A stretch of 64,000 nt of DNA, taken from Photobacterium indicum. GTDB taxonomy: Bacteria > Pseudomonadota > Gammaproteobacteria > Enterobacterales > Vibrionaceae. The first letter of the stretch is position 1; every line of letters begins with the position of its first letter. The stretch is from the NCBI RefSeq assembly GCF_003026215.1, contig NZ_PYOC01000003.1, forward strand, positions 1-64,000, given 5' to 3'. Position numbers and translations under genes: made by a program. Below, in pieces: positions 7,574 to 15,012 of the stretch. The notes beneath the pieces were generated by a model. The model saw only the letters and a program-made list of their open reading frames with translations, was not told the origin of the DNA and did not search any database.

Positions 7574-7750
7574 ATGGATGAATTGAAAGTAATCACGCTA
7601 GAACTGGAAAACGAAGTGAAAAAAGCTAAAGGCAACATGTTTGCCTCAAAGCTGATTGCGCCACTGCGTTTGGTGTTGGTTTGGATGAATGGCGTTAATC
7701 AGAAATTGGCTGAATTAGAACAGCGTAGTGGAGGGCATTTCAATGGATAA
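7574..7750 (+). CDS. Small phage protein after rep (58 aa)
   Basis: A 58-residue frame starting at the ATG at 7574, preceded by GAGGAAA at the end of the initiator gene. It reads MDELKVITLELENEVKKAKG, with charged helices at both ends and a short hydrophobic middle (LIAPLRLVLVWMNGV). The next gene starts inside its last codons. Function is not recognised. Confidence 0.6.
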   Translation: MDELKVITLELENEVKKAKGNMFASKLIAPLRLVLVWMNGVNQKLAELEQRSGGHFNG

Positions 7751-8234
7751 CAACGGATGGCCGACACGCGCCTCAACTAATCCGACCGTTGGCGGTCAAC
7801 GCTGTGAATGTGGTGATGTGCGTACCTTGCACCGTTCGCGGGGTAAACGTGCAAAGTTCCTATATTCAATGTGCGATAAATGCGGCACCGACCAACGCAC
7901 CGGTGATCCGGTTCAACGTGTATTTAATCAATTCCATGTAACCAACACGGAGCTAATCGCCAGTGAGCAAGCGCAACCCGAAGAATCAATCATCATTGAA
8001 GAAACATCGCCAACATCAACAGACACAAGCGGTGAAGTCGGAGGCAATAAAAGCCCAATCGTTAAGCCAGAAAAGCCAGCAACTACCTGCCTTGCAGAGC
8101 AAACCAGCAGCCGAACCACAACCGATAATCAAACCGAAAAAGAACCGCAACAAAAGCGTATTGGTTGGGGTGCTGTGCTTTGCGGCATTGTCCTTGGCGG
8201 GCTTACTGGCGGTGCAATCGTTAAATTCAACTAA
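7743..8234 (+). CDS. Zinc-ribbon protein with C-terminal membrane segment
   Basis: A 163-residue protein from the ATG at 7743. Residues about 20-50 form a four-cysteine zinc ribbon (QRCECGDV ... MCDKCGTDQ). A long Ser/Thr/Glu-rich low-complexity linker follows, and the C-terminus holds a Gly-rich hydrophobic span (WGAVLCGIVLGGLTGGAIV). The linker and tail coincide with a second open frame (7963-8250) that also ends in a membrane span, so the true C-terminal half is uncertain. Location between the replication initiator and the packaging ATPase suggests an early/late regulator or a membrane-linked virion protein. Confidence 0.62.
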   Translation: MDNNGWPTRASTNPTVGGQRCECGDVRTLHRSRGKRAKFLYSMCDKCGTDQRTGDPVQRVFNQFHVTNTELIASEQAQPEESIIIEETSPTSTDTSGEVGGNKSPIVKPEKPATTCLAEQTSSRTTTDNQTEKEPQQKRIGWGAVLCGIVLGGLTGGAIVKFN

Positions 8235-8250
8235 CCCAATCAACCTATAG
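7963..8250 (+). CDS. Overlapping +1-frame gene with a C-terminal membrane span (95 aa)
   Basis: A GTG at 7963, preceded 10 nt upstream by CGGAG, opens a 95-codon frame fully overlapping the 3' half of the zinc-ribbon gene in the +1 frame. The product has a Lys/Gln-rich soluble part, a Pro/Lys hinge (PQPIIKPKKNRNK) and a good transmembrane helix (SVLVGVLCFAALSLAGLLAV). Its stop lies 8 nt before the next ATG and the next gene's ribosome-binding site overlaps it, which favours real translation. It may be a true overlapping gene (compare the nested Rz/Rz1 lysis genes), the frameshifted end of the zinc-ribbon protein, or an accident. Confidence 0.45.
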   Translation: MSKRNPKNQSSLKKHRQHQQTQAVKSEAIKAQSLSQKSQQLPALQSKPAAEPQPIIKPKKNRNKSVLVGVLCFAALSLAGLLAVQSLNSTNPINL

Positions 8251-8258
8251 GAAACAAC

Positions 8259-8732
8259 ATGGAACTAGAAGAACCAATCAAGCCAGAAGAAGCCGAACAG
8301 ATTGAACACCATTCAGAAGAAGATGAAAAACGGTTTACCAATAGCTTCAATGATGATGTCGATTTTGACCCAACACAAACCGACGTTAAAGCAAAAGAAG
8401 AACCCGAAACCATGTCCATTGAAGCGGCTGCGGGCATCGTATTCATGGGTTTAATGGCGGCAGAATCAACACTTAAAATGGCGGTACATAAAGACTTTAA
8501 ATTTGATGCCGACCAAGCCGAAAACGTAGCCTATAAGGTTGCGCCCTTGATTGTGAAGTACGGCGGTAAACCGCCACCATGGTTAGAACCGTATATGGAC
8601 GAAATCATGGCATTGTTTGCGATTGGTTTATTAGGGTTCAGCAGCATGATGCAAGTCAGGCAGTTAAAGCTAGAAGACATAAAATCGAAGGCGGCAGCGA
8701 ATGACGATGATAATGAAAAGGTGGCCGCGTGA
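8259..8732 (+). CDS. Acidic phage membrane protein (157 aa)
   Basis: A 157-residue protein with a very acidic N-terminus (about 50 residues), a hydrophobic segment near residues 53-67 (IEAAAGIVFMGLMAA) and a second near 120-133 (IMALFAIGLLGFSSMM). It lies directly upstream of the packaging ATPase with a 4-nt overlap. PM2-type viruses insert several small proteins into their internal lipid membrane, and this gene's place suggests a vertex or membrane partner of the ATPase. That role is inferred. Confidence 0.65.
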   Translation: MELEEPIKPEEAEQIEHHSEEDEKRFTNSFNDDVDFDPTQTDVKAKEEPETMSIEAAAGIVFMGLMAAESTLKMAVHKDFKFDADQAENVAYKVAPLIVKYGGKPPPWLEPYMDEIMALFAIGLLGFSSMMQVRQLKLEDIKSKAAANDDDNEKVAA

Positions 8733-9394
8733 AACTCCAACCTGTTAACCAAAACAATACGCTAGATAATCATCATGCGTATGCGGTTGGCATGTCTGGC
8801 TGCGGGAAAACCTCCGCAGCCAAAAAGCTGTTTGTTAAGGCAACCGACCAAGTACTTATCTTTGATCCTCTTAACGACTACCAAGGCAAGCTTGCGGGGC
8901 GTGTCGTTCGTAGCTATTCCAACCTGCGTGACTTTGCTATTGCCGTCATTGCTGGTCGTAAAACCAAGCAAGGGTTTAAGATTGCGTATTATCCGAAACG
9001 AGAAACCACCGAAGAAGATTTTGACCGTTTCTGCTCAATTGCATGGGGTGTCGGTGATGGTAAACATGCCAAACCGATAAAGGTGATTTGTGAAGAAGTT
9101 GCCGAGCATAGCCACACTACAGGCAAAGCAACGGGCTATCATGGCAAGTTATTGAGGCTAGGGCGGAAATACAACATTCACACCATCAACATGTTTCAAC
9201 GTGGTCAGGAAGTATCAAAGACGATCATTGATAACTGTCAGTATGCGTGTGTGATGATGCAAAAAGCCGATGACAGTGCGCATTATATTCAACGTAAAAC
9301 AGGGATACCTGCGAGTGAAATTATTCCTTTAGTGAAACTTGAGTACATCTTGCAGGATGGGAAGGCGTGGACGAAGGGCGTGATTTGTTGGTAA
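8729..9394 (+). CDS. Genome-packaging ATPase, PM2 P9-like (A32/FtsK-HerA superfamily)
   Basis: A 221-residue ATPase. Walker A is GMSGCGKTSAAK (about residues 22-33), the following strand VLIFDPLNDY is typical of viral packaging ATPases of the FtsK-HerA/A32 group, and Walker B is KVICEEV (about residues 117-123). A later strand (IHTINMFQRGQEV) carries the sensor-like glutamine. Its length matches PM2 P9 (about 220 aa, from memory). It would drive DNA translocation or vertex gating in an internal-membrane virion. A 184-bp AT-rich gap and a cargo gene separate it from the capsid cluster. Confidence 0.85.
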   Translation: MKLQPVNQNNTLDNHHAYAVGMSGCGKTSAAKKLFVKATDQVLIFDPLNDYQGKLAGRVVRSYSNLRDFAIAVIAGRKTKQGFKIAYYPKRETTEEDFDRFCSIAWGVGDGKHAKPIKVICEEVAEHSHTTGKATGYHGKLLRLGRKYNIHTINMFQRGQEVSKTIIDNCQYACVMMQKADDSAHYIQRKTGIPASEIIPLVKLEYILQDGKAWTKGVICW

Positions 9395-9577
9395 AAATGT
9401 TAGTTTTTTTGTTTAGCCATAATTTACACTGACAAATCTAGCCGATGATCTCGTTCCATAATTTAATTTCCTTTATAATCGATAGTTATTAATTACACTG
9501 TGTGGTTTTGATGTGAAATTCAAATGTTATTTACACCAATAGATATTCATCAAAACCACATCATAATGGAAATAAAA

Positions 9578-10195
9578 ATGAAACACCTAAGAAACGTATT
9601 TATTACTCTTGTTGTTATTCTATTTTCAACAGCAGCAACAGCAGCAACAGCAAAATGGCTAACTACTGATAATACAGATGCTATTACAGGAGAACGGACG
9701 GTCAGTGCTTTTTATTATCAATACAAGTTAGAGAAAAATATCGGTATTAGATGTGATGTAAATGGAGGAGATAAAGACATAATGCTGACATTTGATACGG
9801 ATTCGGCATTAGCTACTCCCCGTTCTAATGTGGAGGTTTTCATCAAGGTGGATGATAACGCTCCTGTAAAGTTAAGTGGTAGTTTATACACAAACTCATA
9901 CCGTTCTGGCTATGTAAATGATTCTACTAAAAATAACCTTAGTAAGATTTTTGCTCAAATGATTGCTGGCAACAATGCTTATATAAAAATCCAAAATGAT
10001 AGGAGATCAGAAGTTGTTAATTTTAAAGTTAACCTATCTGGTTTTACATCAAAATCTAAGAAAGCTCTTTCAGCATGTGATTTTAATCCGAAGAGTAAAT
10101 CTATGACTAAAGATGATAAAGATAGATTAGTTAAAATTGATGCTGAAATACGTAAGCTACAAACTGAAAAAACAACCATTAAAGCTAAATACTAA
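9578..10195 (+). CDS. Exported cargo protein (moron), VasI-like tail
   Basis: A 205-residue protein starting at the ATG at 9578 (upstream in-frame ATGs at 9524 and 9566 are less likely). A signal peptide (MKHLRNVFITLVVILF, then an Ala/Thr-rich cleavage region) precedes a beta-rich domain and a C-terminal helix of alternating Lys/Glu. The pattern VNFKVNLSGFTSKSKKALSAC near residues 145-165 resembles the end of VasI-type periplasmic proteins. The gene is distinctly more AT-rich than the phage genes around it, has its own upstream gap and terminator, and breaks the packaging-capsid run, as expected of a lysogeny-expressed cargo gene. Function unknown. Confidence 0.65.
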   Translation: MKHLRNVFITLVVILFSTAATAATAKWLTTDNTDAITGERTVSAFYYQYKLEKNIGIRCDVNGGDKDIMLTFDTDSALATPRSNVEVFIKVDDNAPVKLSGSLYTNSYRSGYVNDSTKNNLSKIFAQMIAGNNAYIKIQNDRRSEVVNFKVNLSGFTSKSKKALSACDFNPKSKSMTKDDKDRLVKIDAEIRKLQTEKTTIKAKY

Positions 10196-10253
10196 TTATT
10201 TATATACCAACTTTAATTTGGAATTTAACCTAATATCTGTTCTATGTACCGTG

Positions 10254-10284
10254 AAAAAAGGTCTGCTAATAGCAGACCTTTTTT
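10254..10284 (+). terminator. Strong bidirectional hairpin terminator after the cargo gene
   Basis: A 14-bp perfect stem (10254-10267 with 10271-10284) around a 3-nt loop, with an A-run on one side and a T-run on the other, so it can work in both directions. It isolates the exported cargo gene from the following genes. Confidence 0.9.
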
Positions 10285-10428
10285 GTAATCTCGCTTAAGG
10301 AAAGATAGCCTTATATTATGTTGTTTCCCTTTTAAACTTGCGAGACATCTCCACACTTTTTAAACCTAGATTAAATCACCTAAATTTTCGTGTTACTAAT
10401 ACTCTTAGGCGTTAATTGAGGGTACGAG

Positions 10429-10560
10429 ATGTATGGTATTAGAATTGAGTTTGAGCCTTGCCCAGAGTGCGGGCAAGAGGAAGACTTTTACGTTGATGAG
10501 GAGCGAGAAATCGTTACATGTATTTGTGGTGAGATTGTAGTTGAACCTGTTCTGCATTAA
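10429..10560 (+). CDS. 43-aa zinc-ribbon protein, candidate late-gene activator (PM2 P14-like)
   Basis: A 43-residue frame starting MYGIRIEFEPCPECGQEED, preceded by GAGGGTACGAG. Four cysteines in the pattern CPxC-x(18)-C-x-C form a compact zinc ribbon, with little else in the protein. It lies between two terminators just before the capsid gene cluster. PM2 encodes small regulators (P13, P14) that activate the late promoter, and P14 carries a TFIIS-type zinc finger (from memory). Size, motif and position make this a good candidate for the equivalent activator, though that remains inference. Confidence 0.6.
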   Translation: MYGIRIEFEPCPECGQEEDFYVDEEREIVTCICGEIVVEPVLH

Positions 10561-10588
10561 ATTTTGTGCGTTAAACCAAATTCTTTAA

Positions 10589-10624
10589 ATCCCGTAAACC
10601 TATAGGTTCGCGGGCTTTTTTCTG
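10589..10624 (+). terminator. Hairpin terminator before the capsid operon
   Basis: CCCG(T)AAACC pairs with GGTT(CG)CGGG across a small loop and is followed by six T residues. It ends transcription of the 43-aa zinc-ribbon gene upstream of the structural operon. Confidence 0.75.
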
Positions 10625-10694
10625 TTTGCCTTAAAACCGAATCACCTGTTTTCCTATTGGCTCTTAACCACGTTTATACAGAGAGCTAATAAAC

Positions 10695-10808
10695 ATGAAT
10701 GCAAAAACTAAAGGGTATGCAGTCACAGCAGTGATTGCACTGCTTGTCGCTGCTGGCGTTGTCTGGGCATCAAATAATGTTGATGCCGTTGAAGACCAAA
10801 TCGGCTAA
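10695..10808 (+). CDS. 37-aa single-span membrane protein at head of capsid operon
   Basis: A 37-residue frame (ATG 10695, TAA 10806-10808): a short basic start (MNAKTKGY), one transmembrane helix (AVTAVIALLVAAGVVWA) and an acidic tail. It is 9 nt from the capsid gene, with the GGGG ribosome-binding site of the latter between them. Proteins of this size and topology are typical internal-membrane components of PM2-like virions. Confidence 0.65.
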   Translation: MNAKTKGYAVTAVIALLVAAGVVWASNNVDAVEDQIG

Positions 10809-10817
10809 GGGGTAAGC

Positions 10818-11651
10818 ATGGAATTGTTAAGCACAAACTTCGCTCCACGCCCTAAAGAACTTGATCCGATTGAAGGTGTAGGTTGGGGCAATCGTGCTTC
10901 ACTGCGCATGGTTTCGGGTCCCACTTATCACAGCATCGAATTGGTGACGGATATTACCGATCCAAAAGACATTGAACGCGTTGAAGTGTCTTTGAATGGT
11001 TCTGCTAAATACAGTATTTCAGGCGAAACACTGGTTGCACTGCAAGCCCACCGTAAAAACTACGCTCAAGAAGGTCGTTATACCATTTCATTTGGTGATG
11101 CGACGCTGCGTACCAAGATTGGTGTTCGTCAAACTGACCTCGTTACCTTAGCGGGTGAAATTTGGTTTATTCACATCACACTCAAAGCCAAAGATTCGTC
11201 AGTAAAAGCACCATCAATGCGTGCCCGCGCCCATGTGCTGCCAGCACAAGCCGAACGCTATTACATGCCGCGCTTGTATGAATTGACTTGGTTTGCTGCC
11301 GCATCAGGGCGTACGCCTTTCGACTTTTCAGAGCGTAGCGCTGGCTTAAACCTCAAACGTATCCACTTCAAAGATGATTCCATTCAACGTGTTCGTGTTA
11401 TTCGTGATACCTACGAAGAAATGAACATCACCAAAGATGACAACGCTTACGATCTTGCTCAATCGAAGAAAGAGCAAACAGTGGGTTGGTTTAGTCTCGA
11501 CTTTATCCGTTACGGCTTTGGTGCTGATGGCATGTTAAACACTGCCGCCCGTAGCCAATTGTGCTTCGAGCTGGATAAAAACGCAGTCGGCAGTATTCCG
11601 GTGATTGTTGAAGCGGTTGAACAGGTCAAGCCATTGCCGAACGCGGCATAA
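10818..11651 (+). CDS. Major capsid protein, double-jelly-roll (PM2 P2-like)
   Basis: A 277-residue protein, close in length to PM2 P2 (269 aa). The N-terminal third follows the P2 pattern: a substrate-like strand (YHSIELVTDI), a strand-turn reading IERVEVSLNGSAKYSISGE, then a helix with basic residues (ALQAHRKNYAQEGRYTISFG). The P2 counterpart has IKNVRVELDG and a helix ending in HKRKIKAG (from memory). A second beta-rich half (residues about 150-270) completes a probable double jelly roll. Trimers of this fold form pseudo-hexameric capsomers over the internal membrane. It is the first large gene of the structural operon. Confidence 0.8.
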   Translation: MELLSTNFAPRPKELDPIEGVGWGNRASLRMVSGPTYHSIELVTDITDPKDIERVEVSLNGSAKYSISGETLVALQAHRKNYAQEGRYTISFGDATLRTKIGVRQTDLVTLAGEIWFIHITLKAKDSSVKAPSMRARAHVLPAQAERYYMPRLYELTWFAAASGRTPFDFSERSAGLNLKRIHFKDDSIQRVRVIRDTYEEMNITKDDNAYDLAQSKKEQTVGWFSLDFIRYGFGADGMLNTAARSQLCFELDKNAVGSIPVIVEAVEQVKPLPNAA

Positions 11652-11660
11652 GGGGACGCC

Positions 11661-11933
11661 ATGAGTTTAATGGATAGCTGGGGCGAAAGCCTCGGCGGTA
11701 TCACCGATTCTATTTTCAATGGCGGTGAAAGTTTGGTTAATGCTTGGTTTGATAGTGAAGCCGAGAAAGTCGCATCAGCCGCACCCGAAGAAAACCGCCC
11801 AAAACAAGAGCAAGCCCAACAGCCAACGGGTCAACCGATAGCGTACGCACCAATGAACAACAACATGTTGATGATTGGCGGCGGTGTTGTGGTCTTGATG
11901 ATGTTCATGATGCTAATGATGCGAGGTAAGTAA
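11661..11933 (+). CDS. Virion membrane protein with C-terminal span (90 aa)
   Basis: A 90-residue protein: an N-terminal amphipathic part (MSLMDSWGESLGGITDSIFN), a Gln/Pro-rich linker and a C-terminal membrane helix (MLMIGGGVVVLMMFMMLMM) ending RGK. It follows the capsid gene by 9 nt with a GGGGA site. This linker-plus-C-terminal-anchor design recurs in the next genes and fits structural proteins that tie the capsid to the internal membrane. Confidence 0.7.
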   Translation: MSLMDSWGESLGGITDSIFNGGESLVNAWFDSEAEKVASAAPEENRPKQEQAQQPTGQPIAYAPMNNNMLMIGGGVVVLMMFMMLMMRGK

Positions 11934-12083
11934 ATGCCACTTCTATTTTGGCCGTTATTCGCGGGCAGTATCGGCTTTGCGGGCGGATTGTTTAGCGGTG
12001 AAGCCTTTGCCCGAACGTTTAAGATTTTGCTCTTTGTTGTTATGGGGCTTTGGTTAGCCAATATCATGGGGGTGATGAAATGA
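11934..12083 (+). CDS. 49-aa virion membrane protein
   Basis: A 49-residue frame (ATG 11934, TGA 12081-12083) reading MPLLFWPLFAGSIGFAGGLF and then a second hydrophobic stretch (KILLFVVMGLWLANIMGV), so probably two membrane segments. It starts directly after the previous stop (taaATG) and its own stop overlaps the next ATG. Coupling on both sides supports it as a real gene despite its size. Confidence 0.68.
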   Translation: MPLLFWPLFAGSIGFAGGLFSGEAFARTFKILLFVVMGLWLANIMGVMK

Positions 12084-12289
12084 TCCCCGGTCTAGGTGCA
12101 TCGGCAGGCGGTTCAATGCCAATCAGTGCGGGCGGTGGTGCGGCGGGTCCATCAACCGCAACGTCTGAATCCAACATGGGTTTCAAGGTGGGTGCCATCA
12201 ACATGGGTGGCGGCAATACGTTATCCAATTGGCTTCCTGTCTTATTAGCCTTGATGGCGGTCTGGTTCTTAGTGAAAAAGGTGGGCTAA
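12080..12289 (+). CDS. Gly/Ser-rich virion membrane protein (69 aa)
   Basis: A 69-residue protein from the ATG at 12080 (ATGA overlap with the previous gene; an upstream in-frame TTG at 12050 is rejected). A Gly/Ala/Ser-rich, flexible first half is followed by a C-terminal membrane helix (WLPVLLALMAVWFLV) and KKVG. Probable internal-membrane component of the virion. Confidence 0.68.
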   Translation: MIPGLGASAGGSMPISAGGGAAGPSTATSESNMGFKVGAINMGGGNTLSNWLPVLLALMAVWFLVKKVG

Positions 12290-12699
12290 TGCGCTTACAA
12301 CTGATGCGACCGAACCGCGCTGATATTCACAGTCAATTTTTGTTATTGCGTCCAGCGTTTGATCGCGTCCAGAACGCTAAAACAGAATTTGAATTTTGTT
12401 GTGATGCAGTGAAAAACAAACACGCCAGCTTGTACCACTTAAAAAGCAAAGGTGTGTCGGTTCGGTTTGTTGGAATGGTAACGGCAGAGAATGACTACCT
12501 GATTTTAGCCATGACAGGGCGCGGGCTGACACATGCCGCGCCAACCATCATTGAGGCCGTCAAATCACAAGGCTACCGCTCGATTAAGTACCACACAGTG
12601 CGCCAAGGCATGAAACGTATTTTACAACGCTTTGGTTTTTCTATTTTAGACACGACAACACATGACACCGTGTTGTCACTCAGTTTGGAGGGTTCGTAA
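12289..12699 (+). CDS. GNAT-like phage protein (136 aa)
   Basis: A 136-residue protein whose ATG overlaps the preceding TAA (taATG). The C-terminal half resembles the end of a GNAT N-acetyltransferase: a strand (YLILAMTGRGL), a helix (HAAPTIIEAVKSQG), a strand, and the closing MKRILQRFGFSIL that corresponds to the usual GNAT tail (xxLYxxxGF). The acetyl-CoA loop is only partly recognisable (TGRGLT). Its position inside the structural operon suggests a capsid-associated or host-modifying role. The family call is moderate. Confidence 0.5.
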   Translation: MRLQLMRPNRADIHSQFLLLRPAFDRVQNAKTEFEFCCDAVKNKHASLYHLKSKGVSVRFVGMVTAENDYLILAMTGRGLTHAAPTIIEAVKSQGYRSIKYHTVRQGMKRILQRFGFSILDTTTHDTVLSLSLEGS

Positions 12700-13211
12700 T
12701 GGGTGGCGGCGGCAGTAGCTCCAGTAAGAACACCACAGAAAGTACCAATACCAGTGGTCAGAATGCCATTCAAGGTGACAATTTAGGTGTCACCATTGCG
12801 GGCGTTAATGACTCAAACATTGATGTCACCATGACTGACCACGGCGCAATGGAACGCGCCGCAGAGTTAGGCGAATTAGCCTTAACCAGCAACGTAAAAG
12901 CGTTGGGGATTGCGGCCAATTTAGGCAGTGATGCCATTGATGCGAATAAAGACATTGCCAGCGATGCGATCGCACTCAGCCGTGATACCACCAAACTGGT
13001 GAGCAATTCCCACAGTGAAAACTTGCAGTACGTGGCAGGGCTAGCGGGTAATCAAGCCAAGCAAAACACCGATAACCTTGAAACCCTCAAAGAGCTAGCA
13101 GAAATGAAAATCGACGGCGGGCAAGTGGCAACCTCAAAGCAGATGACCATTGTAATTTCAGTGATCGCGTTCTTGTTGGTTGTGGCGTTTGTGATGCGAG
13201 GTAAGAAGTAA
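12699..13211 (+). CDS. Virion membrane protein with helical ectodomain (170 aa)
   Basis: A 170-residue protein: a Gly/Ser/Asn-rich start (MGGGGSSSSKNTTES), a helix-rich middle with repeated Asp/Ala/Leu patterns (residues 45-130), and a C-terminal transmembrane helix (MTIVISVIAFLLVVAFVM) ending RGKK. The same C-terminal anchor-plus-basic-end pattern occurs in the 90-aa protein upstream. Likely a membrane-anchored virion component; start and stop overlap neighbours by 1 nt. Confidence 0.65.
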   Translation: MGGGGSSSSKNTTESTNTSGQNAIQGDNLGVTIAGVNDSNIDVTMTDHGAMERAAELGELALTSNVKALGIAANLGSDAIDANKDIASDAIALSRDTTKLVSNSHSENLQYVAGLAGNQAKQNTDNLETLKELAEMKIDGGQVATSKQMTIVISVIAFLLVVAFVMRGKK

Positions 13212-13915
13212 TGAGCTTTAAACAATTCATGCAACCGCGTCAACGTAACCAATTTCAGATTATTGGTGAATTTCTGTATGTCGAAGCCTGTAACAATAAG
13301 GTTTTATTGCAAACAGAACGCGGTGAATACCGATTACAGCAAGGCGCTCAAATCATTGATGACAACCTCAGTGGGTTAGTGTCCATTGAGAACTTGGGTG
13401 AAGCGGGCAACGTTGAAATTCTGTATGGCTTTGGGCGATATGTACCACCAACGGATGGCAAGTCTGTGACCGTGTCACAAATGCCGCCCGTTCAAGTATC
13501 TGAATTACCCGCCATGCAACTGGCTGAAAATCAGCAGGTTGCCGTTTCAGCCTTGCCTGCAATGGTGTTAGCTGCGAATCAACAAGTTGTTATATCTGAA
13601 TTGCCCAAGGTGCAATTAGAAACAGGGCAAAGAGTAAATATTTACGCCACTAACCCCGTATTAACCAAACCCGTTGGCGGTGCATCCGTTGAAACGTCGC
13701 TATTAACCATCGCCAGCGGGCAAGCGGTATTAGATGCTAATTCATTACGTTGTCACGTTTTGTTAAAAGCCAGTTTAACTAATGTGGGCGTTGTCACCAT
13801 TGGTAATGGCTTCACATTATCACCAGGGGAAAAGCAGCGAATAGACAGCTTTGGCGGTTTGAGCTTTTCGGGTACTGACAACGACACAATAGAAATCATT
13901 GAGGTGATTCGATGA
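13211..13915 (+). CDS. Structural protein with short beta repeats, probable vertex component
   Basis: A 234-residue soluble, beta-rich protein. Around residues 90-150 a ~21-residue unit is repeated about three times: variants of SELPAMQLAENQQVAV, SALPAMVLAANQQVVI and SELPKVQLETGQRVNI. The C-terminal 80 residues look like a small beta-sandwich. It overlaps the spike-like gene downstream by 4 nt. Repeats of this type suggest an elongated beta-solenoid stalk, and the position suggests a spike base, but the role is inferred. Confidence 0.6.
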   Translation: MSFKQFMQPRQRNQFQIIGEFLYVEACNNKVLLQTERGEYRLQQGAQIIDDNLSGLVSIENLGEAGNVEILYGFGRYVPPTDGKSVTVSQMPPVQVSELPAMQLAENQQVAVSALPAMVLAANQQVVISELPKVQLETGQRVNIYATNPVLTKPVGGASVETSLLTIASGQAVLDANSLRCHVLLKASLTNVGVVTIGNGFTLSPGEKQRIDSFGGLSFSGTDNDTIEIIEVIR

Positions 13916-15012
13916 CAGAGAAAACATTAAGCCAGCGTTTACCCGTTGGCGATCCACGTAACAAAGTAGAGTTTCTTGCTGATGAGTTTGAGAAAACAGC
14001 CGCCGACCTTTACGCACTGATTGATGGTTTAAGCTCTGGTTCGCAGCCAGCCGCCGTTAACTTACTGGCTAACTCACAGTTCAATGAAAATATGGAGCTT
14101 GAACCTAACTACCGTCAGTTAATTGCCGAAGCAGGTAAAACGCTCGATTTATCCCGTACCATTGGAAACGGTCGCTGTTCGATGATGGTTGCACCAGATT
14201 GGGCAGTTGAAGTACCCACCGAAAGCAATAGCGTGTCAGGGTTTAAAATTGATGGGCTGTCTGATGGCTATTACGAGGCATACCCAGACATAGATAAGGA
14301 AAGCGGAGTGCTGTCTTACTATTCGCCTAACTTTACGCTTTATCAGGTTGTATCCGTTCCTTATAACGGTAGTGCTCATCAAGCCTTGAAAGGACGAGTT
14401 TCTATGTCTGGCGTTGCCGGACAAACGGTCACTATCGGTATTGCGCGTTTATGGCATGACTACGAAGGCAAGCTAAAACTGAGTCAGCGTATGGGGGAAA
14501 AGGTTTATACCTTTACTGAGTCTGACCCATGGCTGCCAATCACCATTGAAACCGAAACCGTGGGCTGTAAACGTTATGGTGATGCCGGAACATTAGCCTT
14601 GTATATCAAGGTAGAAGGTGCGCAGTCTGGGCGAATTTATAACGCCCACCTTTGGCACACCGATAAGCATGGCGATAACCCCGCAATTTTTGCTAACTCC
14701 CACCATGGAGATGCTTACCGCCGTTCATTTGGCTGGCGAAACCAAATCAGCAGTAATGCTGAAGTTGTCACGCCTAACGTGGTGAAGTTCAATTTCAAAC
14801 GACACTTGCCGTATATTTTCGCCCCCGAACAGCATGTGATTGTAGAGAGTCGAATGAAGCCAAGCGCCCAAGTGACAGCGATTGAACCGAATTCCATCAC
14901 GCTGACATTTAGTCCCGAAGACTTTGCAAGCCAAGTTAATAGTGGCGGTAATTTTTACGGAATGATTGGAATGCAATATTCCGCCATGCCCGTTGGTATA
15001 GGTTTTTATTAA
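13912..15012 (+). CDS. Spike / receptor-binding-like protein (366 aa)
   Basis: A 366-residue protein with no membrane segment. Residues 1-40 are helical, a linker follows, and from about 50 on the protein is beta-rich with many Gly/Asn/Tyr and a carbohydrate-binding-module-like stretch. The region resembles tail-fibre modules found across phages (for example NLLANSQFNENMELEPNYRQ near residues 45-64, a common start of phage fibre domains). It lies at the end of the structural genes, before the lytic enzyme. PM2 has one large spike protein, P1, with comparable role. Assignment by position and composition. Confidence 0.55.
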   Translation: MTEKTLSQRLPVGDPRNKVEFLADEFEKTAADLYALIDGLSSGSQPAAVNLLANSQFNENMELEPNYRQLIAEAGKTLDLSRTIGNGRCSMMVAPDWAVEVPTESNSVSGFKIDGLSDGYYEAYPDIDKESGVLSYYSPNFTLYQVVSVPYNGSAHQALKGRVSMSGVAGQTVTIGIARLWHDYEGKLKLSQRMGEKVYTFTESDPWLPITIETETVGCKRYGDAGTLALYIKVEGAQSGRIYNAHLWHTDKHGDNPAIFANSHHGDAYRRSFGWRNQISSNAEVVTPNVVKFNFKRHLPYIFAPEQHVIVESRMKPSAQVTAIEPNSITLTFSPEDFASQVNSGGNFYGMIGMQYSAMPVGIGFY

